Source: Micromonospora narathiwatensis
Lineage (GTDB): Bacteria; Actinomycetota; Actinomycetes; Mycobacteriales; Micromonosporaceae
Length of the DNA: 64,000 nt
Direction: 5' to 3'
Assembly: GCF_900089605.1 (NCBI RefSeq)
Contig: NZ_LT594324.1
Coordinates: 5,394,001-5,458,000 of the forward strand
Positions 34,625-46,078 of the stretch are shown here, one piece after another. The number at the start of each line of letters is the position of its first letter. Positions within the stretch are counted from its first letter, which is position 1. The notes below the pieces were generated by a model, which did no database searches, was not told where the DNA came from, and saw only the letters and a program-made list of their open reading frames with translations. The translations under genes and the position numbers were made by a program.

Positions 34625-36613
<1,989 letters not shown>

Positions 36614-36629
36614 GCCAACCCCTTCCCAC

Positions 36630-36669
36630 CGGCGTCCGGCGGTCACCACTCGGTGGCCGCCGGACGCCG
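36630..36669. terminator. Bidirectional hairpin between subtilase and CpsF-type gene
   Basis: Perfect 13-base arms CGGCGTCCGGCGG and CCGCCGGACGCCG enclose a 14-base loop that itself can pair (CACC/GGTG). It lies between convergent genes and can serve both. Confidence 0.75.
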
Positions 36670-36698
36670 TTGCCGCCCGGGAGGCGCAGGTTTCGGCG

Positions 36699-37505
36699 TC
36701 AGACGTCGAAGGCGGCGGGGCGCTGGGTGGCCGGGGGCGGCGGGGCGGCCTTCCACAGGCCGGTCTTCTGCGCGGCCAGCCGGGCCAGGTAGGCCGGGTT
36801 GAGGATGACGTAGCGCCGCCAGAGGCGCTTCGGCTCCAGGCCGAGCCGCCAGAACCACTCCAGCCCGGCGCGCTGCATCCACGGCGGCGGGTTGCGCAGC
36901 AGCCCGGCGTGGTAGTCGAACGCGGCCCCGACCGCCATCAGCGGCAAGTCCAGCAGCGGCCGCATGGCGTACGCGAAGACCTCCTGGCGGGGGCAGCCCA
37001 GCCCGACCAGGACGAGCCGCGCGCCGCTGGCCCTGATCCGGTTGGCGATCTCGACGTCCTCGCCCGGTTCCATGGACCGGAACTTCGACGGCTCGACGCC
37101 GGCGATCTTCAGCGCCGGGAACTTCCGCTCCAGCGCCGGGATCAGCCGGGACAGGGTCTCCTCGGTGGAGCCGTACAGGTAGACCGGCAGGCCCTCGTCG
37201 GCGAAGCGGGCGAGCACCCGCAGCGTCAGCTCCGGGCCGTAGACCCGGTCGGTGAGGCCGGCGCCGTGCAGCAGGTTGAGCGCCCAGCGGACCGGCTGTC
37301 CGTCGGGGGTGACCACGTCGAACGAGTTGAGCCGGGCGTTGTGCGCCGGGTCGAGCACCCCGGTCATCACGCCGTGCACGGCCAGCGCGGTCAGCGCCAG
37401 CGGGTGGCGCTCGTGCGCCGCCGACACGACCGCCTCGGTCGCCCGGGCGTAGTCGGTCGCGTCGACGAGGACGCCGAGCACGTTCCGCTTGGTGCCGGTG
37501 GTCAT
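36699..37505 (-). CDS. WecG/TagA/CpsF-family glycosyltransferase
   Basis: The protein has 268 residues. ATG 37505 overlaps the stop of the epimerase gene by four bases (ATGA), so translation is coupled. Family motifs are the N-terminal TALAVHGVM and [17 protein letters not shown], then [11 protein letters not shown] and [11 protein letters not shown]. Later come [18 protein letters not shown] and [13 protein letters not shown]26 enzymes transfer N-acetylmannosamine-like sugars onto a lipid-linked acceptor in wall teichoic acid, enterobacterial common antigen or capsule synthesis. There is no membrane helix, so it probably works at the inner membrane face. With the epimerase it probably builds part of a cell-envelope glycopolymer. 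Confidence 0.9.
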   Translation of the reverse strand: MTTGTKRNVLGVLVDATDYARATEAVVSAAHERHPLALTALAVHGVMTGVLDPAHNARLNSFDVVTPDGQPVRWALNLLHGAGLTDRVYGPELTLRVLARFADEGLPVYLYGSTEETLSRLIPALERKFPALKIAGVEPSKFRSMEPGEDVEIANRIRASGARLVLVGLGCPRQEVFAYAMRPLLDLPLMAVGAAFDYHAGLLRNPPPWMQRAGLEWFWRLGLEPKRLWRRYVILNPAYLARLAAQKTGLWKAAPPPPATQRPAAFDV

Positions 37506-38575
37506 GCCTTCGGCACCCACTTGTCGACGTTCGCCTCGTAGATCTCCCGAAGGATCATCGGTACGTCGTAGGTGATCTTCCAGTCGGGGTAGTGCTCCTC
37601 GAACCGGGCCATGCTGCTGACGTACCACTGGTGGTCGCCGGTGCGGGCCTGCTCGACGTAGTTGATGTTCGCCGCGCGGCCGGTGATCTCCTCGGCGATC
37701 TGGAACGCCTCGATGTGCGAGGTGTTCGAGTGACGGCCGCCACCCAGGTTGTAGACCTGGGCCGAGCGCGGTGCGCGGAAGAACGCCTCGAACGCGGTCA
37801 GCACGTCCCGGGAGTGGATCGCGTCCCGGACCATCTTGCCCTTGTAGCCGAAGAGGTTGTACGTCCGGCCCTCCATCACGCAGCGCATCAGGTACGCCAG
37901 GAAGCCGTGCAGCTCGGCGGCCGAGTGGGCCGGGCCGGTCAGCGTGCCGCCCCGGAAACAGGCGGTCCTCATGTCGAAGTACCGGCCGTACTCCTGGACC
38001 ATCACGTCGGCGGCCACCTTCGAGGCGCCGAAGACCGAGTGCAGCGACTCGTCGATCGACATGTCCTCGGTGATGCCCTGGTGGTAGGGGTGGTCCTCGG
38101 GCAGCTCGTACCGGGTCTCCAGCTCGACCAGGGGCAGGCTGTTCGGGCGGTCGCCGTACACCTTGTTGGTCGAGCAGTGGATGAAGGGCGCGTCGATCGC
38201 GTGCCGGCGGGTGTTCTCCAGCATGTTGAGGGTGCCGCCCGCGTTGACGTCGAAGTCCGTGTACGGCTCCTTGGCCGCCCAGTCGTGGCTGGGCTGCGCG
38301 GCGCTGTGGATCACCACGCCGATGTCCGAGCCGTACTTCTTGAAGACCTGTTCCAGGCCGTCCCGGTCCCGGATGTCGACGGAGAAGTGGGTGTAGGCGT
38401 GACCGAGGTCGGCGGCGAGCCGTTCCAGGCTCCAGGAGGTCGAACCGTCCTCGCCGAAGAAGTACCGCCGCATGTCGTTGTCGATGCCGACCACGTCGAG
38501 CCCGAGGCCGGCGAAGTGCCGGGCCGCCTCGGAACCGATCAGACCGCCCGAACCGGTCACCAACGCGACAGTCAC
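37502..38575 (-). CDS. NAD-dependent sugar-nucleotide epimerase (CDP-paratose/tyvelose epimerase-like)
   Basis: The protein has 357 residues from GTG 38575 after AGGAG. It is an extended SDR. The Rossmann Gly motif is [16 protein letters not shown], and the adenine pocket is [17 protein letters not shown] follows, then the region [18 protein letters not shown] replaces the usual Ser-x-x-x-Tyr form and is typical of CDP-paratose 2-epimerase-type enzymes, with the YxxxK Tyr and Lys retained nearby (FGASKVAAD). It interconverts a nucleotide sugar using bound NAD. The downstream CpsF-type gene overlaps it. The exact sugar is uncertain. The longer upstream frame runs antisense through the tRNA and was rejected. 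Confidence 0.88.
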   Translation of the reverse strand: MTVALVTGSGGLIGSEAARHFAGLGLDVVGIDNDMRRYFFGEDGSTSWSLERLAADLGHAYTHFSVDIRDRDGLEQVFKKYGSDIGVVIHSAAQPSHDWAAKEPYTDFDVNAGGTLNMLENTRRHAIDAPFIHCSTNKVYGDRPNSLPLVELETRYELPEDHPYHQGITEDMSIDESLHSVFGASKVAADVMVQEYGRYFDMRTACFRGGTLTGPAHSAAELHGFLAYLMRCVMEGRTYNLFGYKGKMVRDAIHSRDVLTAFEAFFRAPRSAQVYNLGGGRHSNTSHIEAFQIAEEITGRAANINYVEQARTGDHQWYVSSMARFEEHYPDWKITYDVPMILREIYEANVDKWVPKA

Positions 38576-38650
38576 ACGCCACTCCTGGTCCTTGTGAGGC
38601 AGGGAAACCACCGGAGCATAACGTGACGTCCGGCACGCCCCGATATGGCG

Positions 38651-38679
38651 CGAGGGCCCCGCAACGTGCGGAGCCCTCG
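38651..38679 (-). terminator. Hairpin downstream of tRNA-Leu
   Basis: Arms CGAGGGC-CCCGC and GCGG-GCCCTCG, with a five-base loop and small bulges, lie four bases past the tRNA 3' end on the minus strand. It probably terminates the tRNA transcript ahead of the epimerase gene. Confidence 0.6.
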
Positions 38680-38682
38680 TGA

Positions 38683-38768
38683 TGGTGGGGAAGGGGGGAG
38701 TTGAACCCCCACGCCCTTTCGGGCACACGGACCTGAACCGTGCGCGTCTGCCATTCCGCCACTTCCCC
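38683..38768 (-). tRNA. tRNA-Leu, anticodon CAG
   Basis: Read on the minus strand, the acceptor stem GGGGAAG (38768-38762) pairs with CTTCCCC. A D-arm with GGCGGAATGGCAGAC follows. The anticodon stem-loop is CACGG-TTCAGGT-CCGTG, with CAG at positions 34-36. The long class II variable arm (TGCCCGAAAGGGCGT) is expected for tRNA-Leu. The T-arm is GGGGG-TTCAACT-CCCCC. Discriminator A and an encoded CCA end at 38683. It reads CUG codons, the dominant leucine codon in this genome. Confidence 0.97.
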
Positions 38769-39004
38769 GTGGCTTGACCTGGAACACCGTATCTCATCCC
38801 GCTCCCGCCATCTGCGGCGGGGGCGCGAACATATTACGCTGTTCCTGGTCATCGCCACGAGCGATCACCGTTCGTGGCGGACGAAACTGTAGCACGGTCG
38901 CAGGGCCGCCCACGAACGGGCCGCCAGCGGCCGGCCGAGCGGCGTGTGAGCTGCGGAGGCGGTGTCCGGATACCATCATTGCCTCGGGACCCGAGGAGGA
39001 GCCG

Positions 39005-39766
39005 GTGAGCGTGCTGCAACGCTTCGAGAAGCGTCTGGAAGGCCTGGTCGAGGGGGCCTTCGCCAAGGTCTTCAAAGGGGTGGTCCACCCCGTGGAGATC
39101 CTCAACGCCATGCAGCGGGAGGCCGAGGCGCACAAGGCGATCCTGGCCGGTGGGCGTACGTTGGTGCCCAACCGCTACGTGATCGATCTCTCGCCATACG
39201 ACCACAGTCGGCTGGCGCCGTACGCTGCGGCGTTGGCCCAGGAGCTGGCCCAGTCGCAGGCGGAGTTCATCGGCGAGCAGGCCTGGACGGTCTACGGCGA
39301 CGTCATCGTCGAGGTTGAGCGCGGCGAGGGGCTGGACACCGGCATGTTCCGGGTCACCGCGGAGGTCTACACCGGCGGCGACGTCGCCCCGGTCTCCGCG
39401 CCCGGCGGCTACGACGCCGGACCGGCCTACCCGTCCTACGACCAGGGCGGCGGCTACGGCCCGCCGCCGGGCCACGGTGGTGGCCGCAACGTCCGGCTGG
39501 TCTCCGGCGACGGCCGCACCTACCCCCTCCAGATGGGCTCGACCGTGATCGGTCGCGGTGACCAGGCCAACCTGCGCCTGCCCGACGTCGGCATCTCCCG
39601 CCGACACGCCCGGCTGGACTTCGACGGCGGCCAGGTCGTGCTGACCGACCTCGGCTCCACCAACGGCACCATGGTCAACGGCCAGCGCGTGTCCGCCGTC
39701 GCGCTCAACCCGGGCGACATGATCCAGCTCGGCACCACCACCCTGACCTTCCGCGTGGACGGCTGA
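39005..39766 (+). CDS. fhaA: FhaA: DUF3662 and FHA domain protein
   Basis: The protein has 253 residues; GTG 39005 follows GAGGAGGA. The N-terminal DUF3662 domain is at 1-120 (LQRFEKRLEGLVEGAFAKVF, ILNAMQREAEAHK, NRYVIDLSPYDH). A Gly/Tyr/Pro linker follows. The FHA domain (about 160-252) has STVIGRGDQANLRL and VGISRRHARLDF, with the phosphothreonine-binding Arg, Ser and His, and LGSTNGTMVNG. FhaA binds Thr-phosphorylated partners such as the MviN pseudokinase domain and couples PknB signalling to peptidoglycan precursor export. It is first of a seven-gene run with overlaps or short gaps. Confidence 0.95.
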   Translation: MSVLQRFEKRLEGLVEGAFAKVFKGVVHPVEILNAMQREAEAHKAILAGGRTLVPNRYVIDLSPYDHSRLAPYAAALAQELAQSQAEFIGEQAWTVYGDVIVEVERGEGLDTGMFRVTAEVYTGGDVAPVSAPGGYDAGPAYPSYDQGGGYGPPPGHGGGRNVRLVSGDGRTYPLQMGSTVIGRGDQANLRLPDVGISRRHARLDFDGGQVVLTDLGSTNGTMVNGQRVSAVALNPGDMIQLGTTTLTFRVDG

Positions 39767-39769
39767 CCG

Positions 39770-40255
39770 TTGCCGGAACTCGTCATCACCGTCGCTCGGT
39801 TCGGGTTCCTCATCCTGCTGTGGATCTTCGTGTTCACGGTGGTCGGGGTGATTCGCCGGGACCTCTTCGCGGGGGCCAGGTCGGGTCGGTTGGTGGCCGC
39901 GCCACGCGCGGTCGGCGCCTCGACCGGGCAGGCGGCGAAGCCGGCGAAGGTGAAACGGGGCAGGGCCGCGCACCAACTGGTGGTCACCGCGGGCCAGTTG
40001 GCCGGCACCCGCATCACCCTCGGGGAATCCCAGATCACGATCGGTCGGGCCGAGGATTCGACGCTGGTGATCACCGACGACTACGCCTCGGCGCGGCACG
40101 CCCGGCTCGTACCGCGGGACGGCCAGTGGTTCGTCGAGGACCTTGGTTCGACTAACGGCACGTACCTGGATCGCGCTAAGGTCACCGGACCGACCCCCGT
40201 CCCCCTCGGCGTGCCGATCCGGATCGGCCGCACTTCTCTCGAATTACGGCCATGA
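39770..40255 (+). CDS. fhaB: FhaB (FipA-like): membrane-anchored FHA protein
   Basis: The protein has 161 residues from TTG 39770, three bases after fhaA. The N-terminus MPELVITVARFGFLILLWIF is the conserved FhaB opening, which supports the rare TTG start. The membrane helix spans about 5-28. A basic linker leads to an FHA domain (about 70-158) with ITIGRAEDSTLVI, DDYASARHARL and LGSTNGTYLD, all key phosphothreonine-binding residues included. Its N-terminal Thr-rich equivalents are kinase targets in mycobacteria. It helps link kinase signalling to septation. The pstP start codon overlaps its stop by four bases. Confidence 0.94.
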   Translation: MPELVITVARFGFLILLWIFVFTVVGVIRRDLFAGARSGRLVAAPRAVGASTGQAAKPAKVKRGRAAHQLVVTAGQLAGTRITLGESQITIGRAEDSTLVITDDYASARHARLVPRDGQWFVEDLGSTNGTYLDRAKVTGPTPVPLGVPIRIGRTSLELRP

Positions 40256-41688
40256 CTCTGACCCTGCGCTATGCGGCCCACAGTGACCGCGGTCTGATCC
40301 GAGACGGTAACCAGGATTCCGTCTACGCCGGGCCGCGGCTGCTCGCCGTCGCCGACGGCATGGGCGGCATGGCCGCCGGTGACGTCGCCAGCAACATCGT
40401 CATCGGTGCCATGGCGCCCCTCGACGAGGACGTCCCAGGTGACGCCCTCGTCGACGCGCTGCGTTCCGCCGTCGGCACCGCCAACCAACAACTCCGCGAC
40501 ACCGTGGACGCCAACCCGCAGTTGGAGGGGATGGGCACCACGCTCACCGCGACCCTCTTCTCGGGCAGCAAGCTCGGCATGGTTCACATCGGTGACTCGC
40601 GGGCCTATCTCCTGCGGAACGGTGAGTTCGCGCAGATCACGAAGGACGACACGTACGTCCAGATGCTCGTCGACGAGGGCCGCATCAGCGCGGAGGAGGC
40701 GAGCAGCCACCCCCAGCGCTCGCTGCTCACCCGAGCGCTGGACGGCCGCGACATCGACCCCGAATACAGCGTCCGGCAGGTGCTCCCCGGCGACCGCTAC
40801 CTGATCTGCTCCGACGGCCTGTCGGGCGTGGTCAGCGCGGACACCATCGCCGACACCATGCGCGAGTACGGCGACCCGCAGCAGTGCGTGGAGCGCCTCG
40901 TGCAGCTCGCCCTGCGCGGTGGCGGTCCGGACAACATCACGGTGATCATCGCCGACGCCACCGACCAGGACATCGTCGAGGCGACCCCGATCGTGGGCGG
41001 CGCCGCCGCCCGGGACCGGGGCATGGCCACCTCAGCCGACGTCTCCACCCCGGCGGCCCGCGCCTCGGCGCTCTCCGCGCCACGACCGGCCGCGCCCGAG
41101 GAGCCGGTCGACCGCGAGGACGAGCCGGAACGCGGGCGGCACCGGCCGCTGCGTACCGCCGCGATGCTGCTCGCGCTGCTGGTCATCCTCGGCGGTGGCG
41201 TCTTCGGCGGGTGGAGCTACACCCAGCGCCAGTACTACGTCGGCGCCACCGAGGACGGCCAGCTCGCCGTCTTCCGTGGGGTGCCGGGCCAGATCGCCGG
41301 GCTCGACCTGTCGAGCGTGCACTCCAGAAGCACGGCCAAGCTGGACGACCTCACCCTGGCCGCCCAGGAACAGGTCAAGCAGGGCATCCAGGCCAAGAGC
41401 GAGCCGGACGCCGAGCGCCGGCTGGCCGAGTTGACGATCGACGACCCGACCAACCCCAACCTCAAGCCGATCTGCCCGCCGAGCCCGACGGCCACGGCGG
41501 TCAGCCCGAGCCCGACCCCGAACACGACCGCCGGCACTCCCACGCCGGCGGCCAGCACGGGCGGCAGCCTGTCGGTCACCGCCACGGCGGAACCGACCGG
41601 CACGCCCGCGCCGACCACCACGCCCGACGCCGTCGCCTCCGACACCGTTCCGCCGGTCGACCCGGCGGGCTGCCGGTCGGGGGAGTGA
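40252..41688 (+). CDS. pstP: PstP: PP2C-family Ser/Thr phosphatase
   Basis: The protein has 478 residues; ATG 40252 overlaps the fhaB stop (ATGA). The catalytic PPM domain (1-237) has the metal-binding motifs RDGNQDSVY, VADGMGGMAAGD, MGTTLTATLF, VHIGDSRAYLL and the CSDGLSGVV and GGPDNITVII pieces. A linker and one membrane helix (about 302-322) precede an extracellular Pro/Thr-rich tail. It removes phosphates from PknA, PknB and their targets, balancing cell-wall synthesis. It is co-transcribed with the kinase genes, giving matched production. Confidence 0.96.
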   Translation: MTLTLRYAAHSDRGLIRDGNQDSVYAGPRLLAVADGMGGMAAGDVASNIVIGAMAPLDEDVPGDALVDALRSAVGTANQQLRDTVDANPQLEGMGTTLTATLFSGSKLGMVHIGDSRAYLLRNGEFAQITKDDTYVQMLVDEGRISAEEASSHPQRSLLTRALDGRDIDPEYSVRQVLPGDRYLICSDGLSGVVSADTIADTMREYGDPQQCVERLVQLALRGGGPDNITVIIADATDQDIVEATPIVGGAAARDRGMATSADVSTPAARASALSAPRPAAPEEPVDREDEPERGRHRPLRTAAMLLALLVILGGGVFGGWSYTQRQYYVGATEDGQLAVFRGVPGQIAGLDLSSVHSRSTAKLDDLTLAAQEQVKQGIQAKSEPDAERRLAELTIDDPTNPNLKPICPPSPTATAVSPSPTPNTTAGTPTPAASTGGSLSVTATAEPTGTPAPTTTPDAVASDTVPPVDPAGCRSGE

Positions 41689-41716
41689 GCGTCGGCTCGA
41701 CCCCGAGGATCCGACC

Positions 41717-43204
41717 GTGACCGCAGCCGCCGTACCGGCCAGCTCGCCCGCCTCGACGGGCGAGCAGCCGGGCGTACGCCTGGCCCGGTCCCGGCGTAAC
41801 GCGGAGCTGTCGCTGCTGCTGCTCGCCATGGTGCTGGTGGCGGCGTACGGGGCGACGGTCGAGGCGAACGTGCTGGACACCGTCACCCCCGACTTCTGGG
41901 TTCCGGCCGCCGTGCTGGGGCTGGTCTTCCTCGGCCTGCATCTGGTGATCCGCTGGCTGGCACCCTTCGCCGATCCGGCGCTGCTGCCGGCGGTCGCCCT
42001 GCTCAACGGCATCGGGGTGGGCTTTCTGCGCCGCTACGACCTGGCGAAGGCCGACCCGGCCGACCGGGAGAGCCTGACCATCTTCGCCGGCACCGGTGGC
42101 CGGCAGTTGGCCTGGACGCTCGCCGCGGTGGTCCTGGCCGCCGGGCTGCTGGCGATCATGCGGGACCACCGCTCGCTCTCCCGGTACGCGTACACGCTGG
42201 GGCTGGCCGGCGTCGTGCTGGTGATGATCCCGGCGGTGCTGCCGGCCCGCTTTTCTGAGATCAACAACGCCAAGCTGTGGATCCGGTTCGGCGGGTTCCA
42301 GATCCAACCGGGTGAGTTCGCCAAGCTCGCCCTGCTCGCCTTCTTCGCGTACTACCTGGTCCGCAAGCGTGAGGTGCTCTCGTTGGCCAGCCGGCGGGTG
42401 CTCGGCATCGACTTCCCGCGCGGCCGGGACCTCGGCCCGGTCCTCGTGGTCTGGATGATCAGCATCCTGGTCCTGGTCTTCGAGAAGGACCTGGGCACCT
42501 CGCTGCTCTACTTCGGCATGTTCGTGGTGACGCTCTACATCGCCACCGAGCGGGTCAGTTGGCTGCTCATCGGCCTGGTCCTCTTCTTCGGCGGTGCCTA
42601 CCTGGCGTACGTGCTGGGCAGCACGGTGGGCGGCCCGTTCGCCAACTTCTACCTCCGGGCCGAGATCTGGCTGGACCCGTTCGGCGACCCGTACGACAAG
42701 GGTTACCAACTCGTCCAGGGCCTGCTCACGCTCGGCACCGGCGGCCTCTTCGGGGCGGGGCCGGGTGGCGGCCAGCCGACGCTGCTGCCCGAGGTGCAGA
42801 CCGACTTCATCTTCGCCGGCATCGGTGAGGAGATCGGCCTCTTCGGCCTCTCCGCGCTGCTGGTGATCTATCTGCTGATCGTCGAGCGGGGGCTGCGGGC
42901 CGCGCTGGCGGTGCGGGACTCGTTCGGCAAGCTCCTCGCCGGCGGCCTGGCCTTCACCCTGGGTCTCCAGGTGTTCGTCATCGTCGGCGGGATCAGCAAG
43001 CTCATCCCGCTGACCGGCCAGACCACCCCGTTCCTCTCCGCCGGTGGTTCGTCGCTGATGGCGAACTGGCTGCTCATCGCGACCCTGCTCCGGGTCTCCG
43101 ACGGCGCCCGCCGGCCGGTGGCCCCCAGCGGCGCGGCGGCCCGGCCGAGCGGAGGTCCGCCGGAGCAGCTGCACGGTGCCCTCACGGAGGTGATCCGGCC
43201 GTGA
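41717..43204 (+). CDS. rodA: RodA/FtsW-family peptidoglycan polymerase (SEDS)
   Basis: The protein has 495 residues; GTG 41717 is 28 bases after pstP. About 12 membrane helices are present. SEDS motifs include the cytoplasmic RFGGFQIQPGEFAKLALLAF, the catalytic Asp region in the large loop WLDPFGDPYDKGYQLVQGLL, and GIGEEIGLFGLSALL. The C-terminal part has SKLIPLTGQTTPFLSAGGSS. It polymerises lipid II into glycan strands, working with the transpeptidase PbpA encoded next, whose GTG overlaps the rodA stop. Together they drive polar or lateral wall growth. Confidence 0.95.
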   Translation: MTAAAVPASSPASTGEQPGVRLARSRRNAELSLLLLAMVLVAAYGATVEANVLDTVTPDFWVPAAVLGLVFLGLHLVIRWLAPFADPALLPAVALLNGIGVGFLRRYDLAKADPADRESLTIFAGTGGRQLAWTLAAVVLAAGLLAIMRDHRSLSRYAYTLGLAGVVLVMIPAVLPARFSEINNAKLWIRFGGFQIQPGEFAKLALLAFFAYYLVRKREVLSLASRRVLGIDFPRGRDLGPVLVVWMISILVLVFEKDLGTSLLYFGMFVVTLYIATERVSWLLIGLVLFFGGAYLAYVLGSTVGGPFANFYLRAEIWLDPFGDPYDKGYQLVQGLLTLGTGGLFGAGPGGGQPTLLPEVQTDFIFAGIGEEIGLFGLSALLVIYLLIVERGLRAALAVRDSFGKLLAGGLAFTLGLQVFVIVGGISKLIPLTGQTTPFLSAGGSSLMANWLLIATLLRVSDGARRPVAPSGAAARPSGGPPEQLHGALTEVIRP

Positions 43205-44706
43205 ACGCACCCCTGCGGCGCGTCGGTGTGGTCGTGATGATCCTCTTCGGGTTGCTCTTCGCGAACCTGAACTGGATCCAGGCCTACAAGGCGGACGAAT
43301 ACCGCAACAGCGACTACAACGGTCGGGTCCAGGTCGCCGAGTACGAGCGCAAGCGCGGCAACATCGAGGTCGCCGGCACCGCGGTCGCGATCAGCAAGGA
43401 CACCGGCGGCAAGCTCCGGTTCCAGCGCACCTACCCGGGCGGCGAGACGTACGCGCACGTACTCGGCTACAAACCGGTCAACAACGCCGACACGGGCATC
43501 GAGCGGCTGGAGAACGAGTTCCTCGCCGGGACCAGCGACCAGCTCATCGGTGACCGGATCAAGGACATGTTCACCGGCGAGCAGACCGGTGGCGGCAACG
43601 TGCTGCTGACCCTGTCCAAGCGGGCCCAGGAGACGGCGTACAAGCAGCTTGGAGACAACCAGGTCGGGGCGAAGCGGGGCGCGGCCATCGCGATCGACCC
43701 ACGTACCGGGGCCGTGCAGGCGCTGGTCTCCATGCCCAGCTTCGACCCGAACCCGCTGACCAGCCACGACACCACGGCGGCCGGGGCGGCGTACAACAAG
43801 CTGGAGCAGGACCCGAACCGGCCGCTGGCCAACCGGGCGCTCTCCGAGACCCTGCCCCCGGGTTCCACCTTCAAGATCGTGGTTGCCGCGGCGGCGCTGG
43901 AGAACGGGGTCACCAAGGAGACCGAGATCCCGGCCGGGCCGAGCTGGACCCCGCCGACCGCGGGCCGGCCGATCAAGAACGCCGCGGCGTCGATCTGCCC
44001 CACGGCCCAGGTGACCCTGATGGAGGCGGTCACCAAGTCGTGCAACACCGGCTTCGCCCAGCTCGGCGTCCGGCTCGGCGCCGACAAGGTGAAGGAGAAG
44101 GCCCGCCAGTTCGGTTTCGAGCAGGACGACCTCACGGTCGGGCAGCTCGGCAAGGGCGGGCTGCCGGTGGCGGCCAGCCGTACCGGCGACATGCAGAACC
44201 CGGACGGCGGCACCGACCCCGCGGCGCTGGCCCAGTCCTCCATCGGGCAGAACAACGTCCGGATGACCCCGTTGCAGGGCGCGCTGATCGCCGCCTCGGT
44301 GGCCAACGGCGGCAGCCAGATGCGGCCGTACCTGGTCAAGCAGCTGCTTGCACCGGACCGCACCACCAGCTACTACAACGCCGACCCGCGTGAGTTGCGC
44401 CGGCCGGTCAGCGGCCAGGTGGCCAGCGATCTGCGGGACATGATGGTCAGCGTGGTTCGCAACGGCACCGGCCGGAACGCCGCGATCGGCGGCTACACCG
44501 TGGGCGGCAAGACCGGCACCGCGGAGTCCGGCCCGGACACCCCCGACCACGGCTGGTTCATCGGCTTCGCACTGGACAAGAACGGCACCCCGGTCTCCGC
44601 CGTCTGCGTGGAGCTGGAGCAGGCGGGCAGCGGCGGCAGCGCCGAGGCGGCCCGGATCGCCGGCCGGATCATGGCGGCGGTCATCGCCGACTCCGGGGGC
44701 CGCTGA
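43201..44706 (+). CDS. pbpA: PbpA: class B penicillin-binding protein (transpeptidase)
   Basis: The protein has 501 residues; GTG 43201 overlaps rodA by four bases. A short N-terminus and one membrane helix (about 5-25) precede the pedestal domain (about 30-160). The transpeptidase domain carries all three motifs: Ser222 in STFK, SCN at 280-282 and KTG at 437-439. It cross-links peptidoglycan stems outside the membrane and is blocked by beta-lactams. Unlike PknB, it has no PASTA domain. The gene order with rodA and the kinases matches mycobacteria, where PbpA is a PknB substrate. Confidence 0.96.
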   Translation: MNAPLRRVGVVVMILFGLLFANLNWIQAYKADEYRNSDYNGRVQVAEYERKRGNIEVAGTAVAISKDTGGKLRFQRTYPGGETYAHVLGYKPVNNADTGIERLENEFLAGTSDQLIGDRIKDMFTGEQTGGGNVLLTLSKRAQETAYKQLGDNQVGAKRGAAIAIDPRTGAVQALVSMPSFDPNPLTSHDTTAAGAAYNKLEQDPNRPLANRALSETLPPGSTFKIVVAAAALENGVTKETEIPAGPSWTPPTAGRPIKNAAASICPTAQVTLMEAVTKSCNTGFAQLGVRLGADKVKEKARQFGFEQDDLTVGQLGKGGLPVAASRTGDMQNPDGGTDPAALAQSSIGQNNVRMTPLQGALIAASVANGGSQMRPYLVKQLLAPDRTTSYYNADPRELRRPVSGQVASDLRDMMVSVVRNGTGRNAAIGGYTVGGKTGTAESGPDTPDHGWFIGFALDKNGTPVSAVCVELEQAGSGGSAEAARIAGRIMAAVIADSGGR

Positions 44707-44707
44707 C

Positions 44708-46078
44708 ATGCTCAGCCCTGGGGTGCAGCTCGGTAACCGCTACCGCCTCGACGAGCGGATCGCCAGCGGTGGCATGGGTGACGTCTGGCGCGGCACCGAC
44801 CAGGTGCTCGGCCGTACGGTCGCGGTGAAGAGCCTGCTGCCCGCCCTGCTCGACGAGCCCGGTTTCGCCGAGCGGTTCCGGGGCGAGGCGCGGACCATGG
44901 CCACCATCAACCACCCGGGCGTGGTGGACGTCTACGACTTCGGCAGCGACCAGCAGATCGCCTTCCTGGTCATGGAGTACGTCGAGGGCGACGCGCTCTC
45001 CTCGACCCTCAGCCGGGTCGGCCGGCTCACCCCCGCCCGGACGATGGCCCTGCTGGCGCAGGCCGCCGACGCCCTGCACGCGGCCCACGAGAAGGGCATC
45101 GTGCACCGGGACGTGAAGCCGGGCAACCTGCTGGTCCGGCCGAACGGCACGCTGGTGCTCACCGACTTCGGCATCGCCCGCTCCGACCTGGTGGGTCAGC
45201 TCACCGCCGCCGGATCGGTGCTCGGCACCGCCTCGTACATCTCGCCCGAGCAGGCGACCGGTGCGGTGGCCACCCCCGCGTCGGACGTGTACGCGCTCGG
45301 TGTGGTCGCGTACCAGTGCCTCGCTGGCCGGCGGCCCTTCGAGGGGGACAATCCCCTCGAAATCGCCATGAAGCACGTACGCGAGACGCCTCGGCCGCTT
45401 CCCGCCGACATCCCGCCGCCGGTCAAGGCGATCGTGGAGCGGGCCCTGGCCAAGGATCCCGCGGCCCGCTGGCCCAGCGCCGCCGCCCTGGCCAGCGTCG
45501 CCCGGCAGACCAAGCTCGCCCTGTCCCAGCAGGCACGCGGCGGCGGCCAGCCGCACCCGATCTCCGGCGTACCGGCCTCGCCGGCCGCGCCGGCGGCCCG
45601 GGCGCAGGTCCCGCCGGCGGCGCGACCGCAGCCCCGCCCGCCCGTGGGCGCGGCCCGCCCACCGGTCGCGCCGCGCCCGACCGCGATGCTGCCGCCCACC
45701 CCGCAGCCCCGCCCGCCGGTCGCCCCGCGCGCCGCCGTGGCCGTCCCACCACCCGGGCAGCAGAACCCGCTCGGGTACGCCCGACCGCCGGCCGCCCCGG
45801 CCCGTCCCCTGCCGGCCCCGCGTCGGTCCGGGGTCGGCCTGTGGCTGACCGCCATCGTGCTGGCCGTACTGGTCGTGCTCTGCTCTGGCGTGATTTCGTA
45901 CAACTACCGGAAGAACGCGTCGGCCGGTGCCGGCGCGCTCGCTCCGGTGAGCGTGACCTCCGGCGCGGTGCGGGCGCGCGGAGGGGACGATCTGGTTCGG
46001 GCGTCGTACCGTCGTGGGGTACGGCTCCAGTTGGCTGGCGGCGAGACGACGACGAGCGAAGGACGAGAGACGCGATGA
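44708..46078 (+). CDS. pknA: PknA-like transmembrane Ser/Thr kinase
   Basis: The protein has 456 residues; ATG 44708 is one base after the pbpA stop. The kinase domain (about 10-270) is complete. It has the Gly loop IASGGMGDVW, ATP-binding Lys41, catalytic Asp135 in HRDVKPGN, DFGIARS and the ASYISPEQ loop. A long Pro/Ala-rich linker (about 280-372) precedes a membrane helix at about 375-398. The extracellular part is short and has no PASTA repeats, as in PknA. It phosphorylates division and wall proteins and cross-phosphorylates PknB. The pknB ATG overlaps its stop by four bases. The C-terminal 50 residues are basic and irregular. Confidence 0.93.
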   Translation: MLSPGVQLGNRYRLDERIASGGMGDVWRGTDQVLGRTVAVKSLLPALLDEPGFAERFRGEARTMATINHPGVVDVYDFGSDQQIAFLVMEYVEGDALSSTLSRVGRLTPARTMALLAQAADALHAAHEKGIVHRDVKPGNLLVRPNGTLVLTDFGIARSDLVGQLTAAGSVLGTASYISPEQATGAVATPASDVYALGVVAYQCLAGRRPFEGDNPLEIAMKHVRETPRPLPADIPPPVKAIVERALAKDPAARWPSAAALASVARQTKLALSQQARGGGQPHPISGVPASPAAPAARAQVPPAARPQPRPPVGAARPPVAPRPTAMLPPTPQPRPPVAPRAAVAVPPPGQQNPLGYARPPAAPARPLPAPRRSGVGLWLTAIVLAVLVVLCSGVISYNYRKNASAGAGALAPVSVTSGAVRARGGDDLVRASYRRGVRLQLAGGETTTSEGRETR

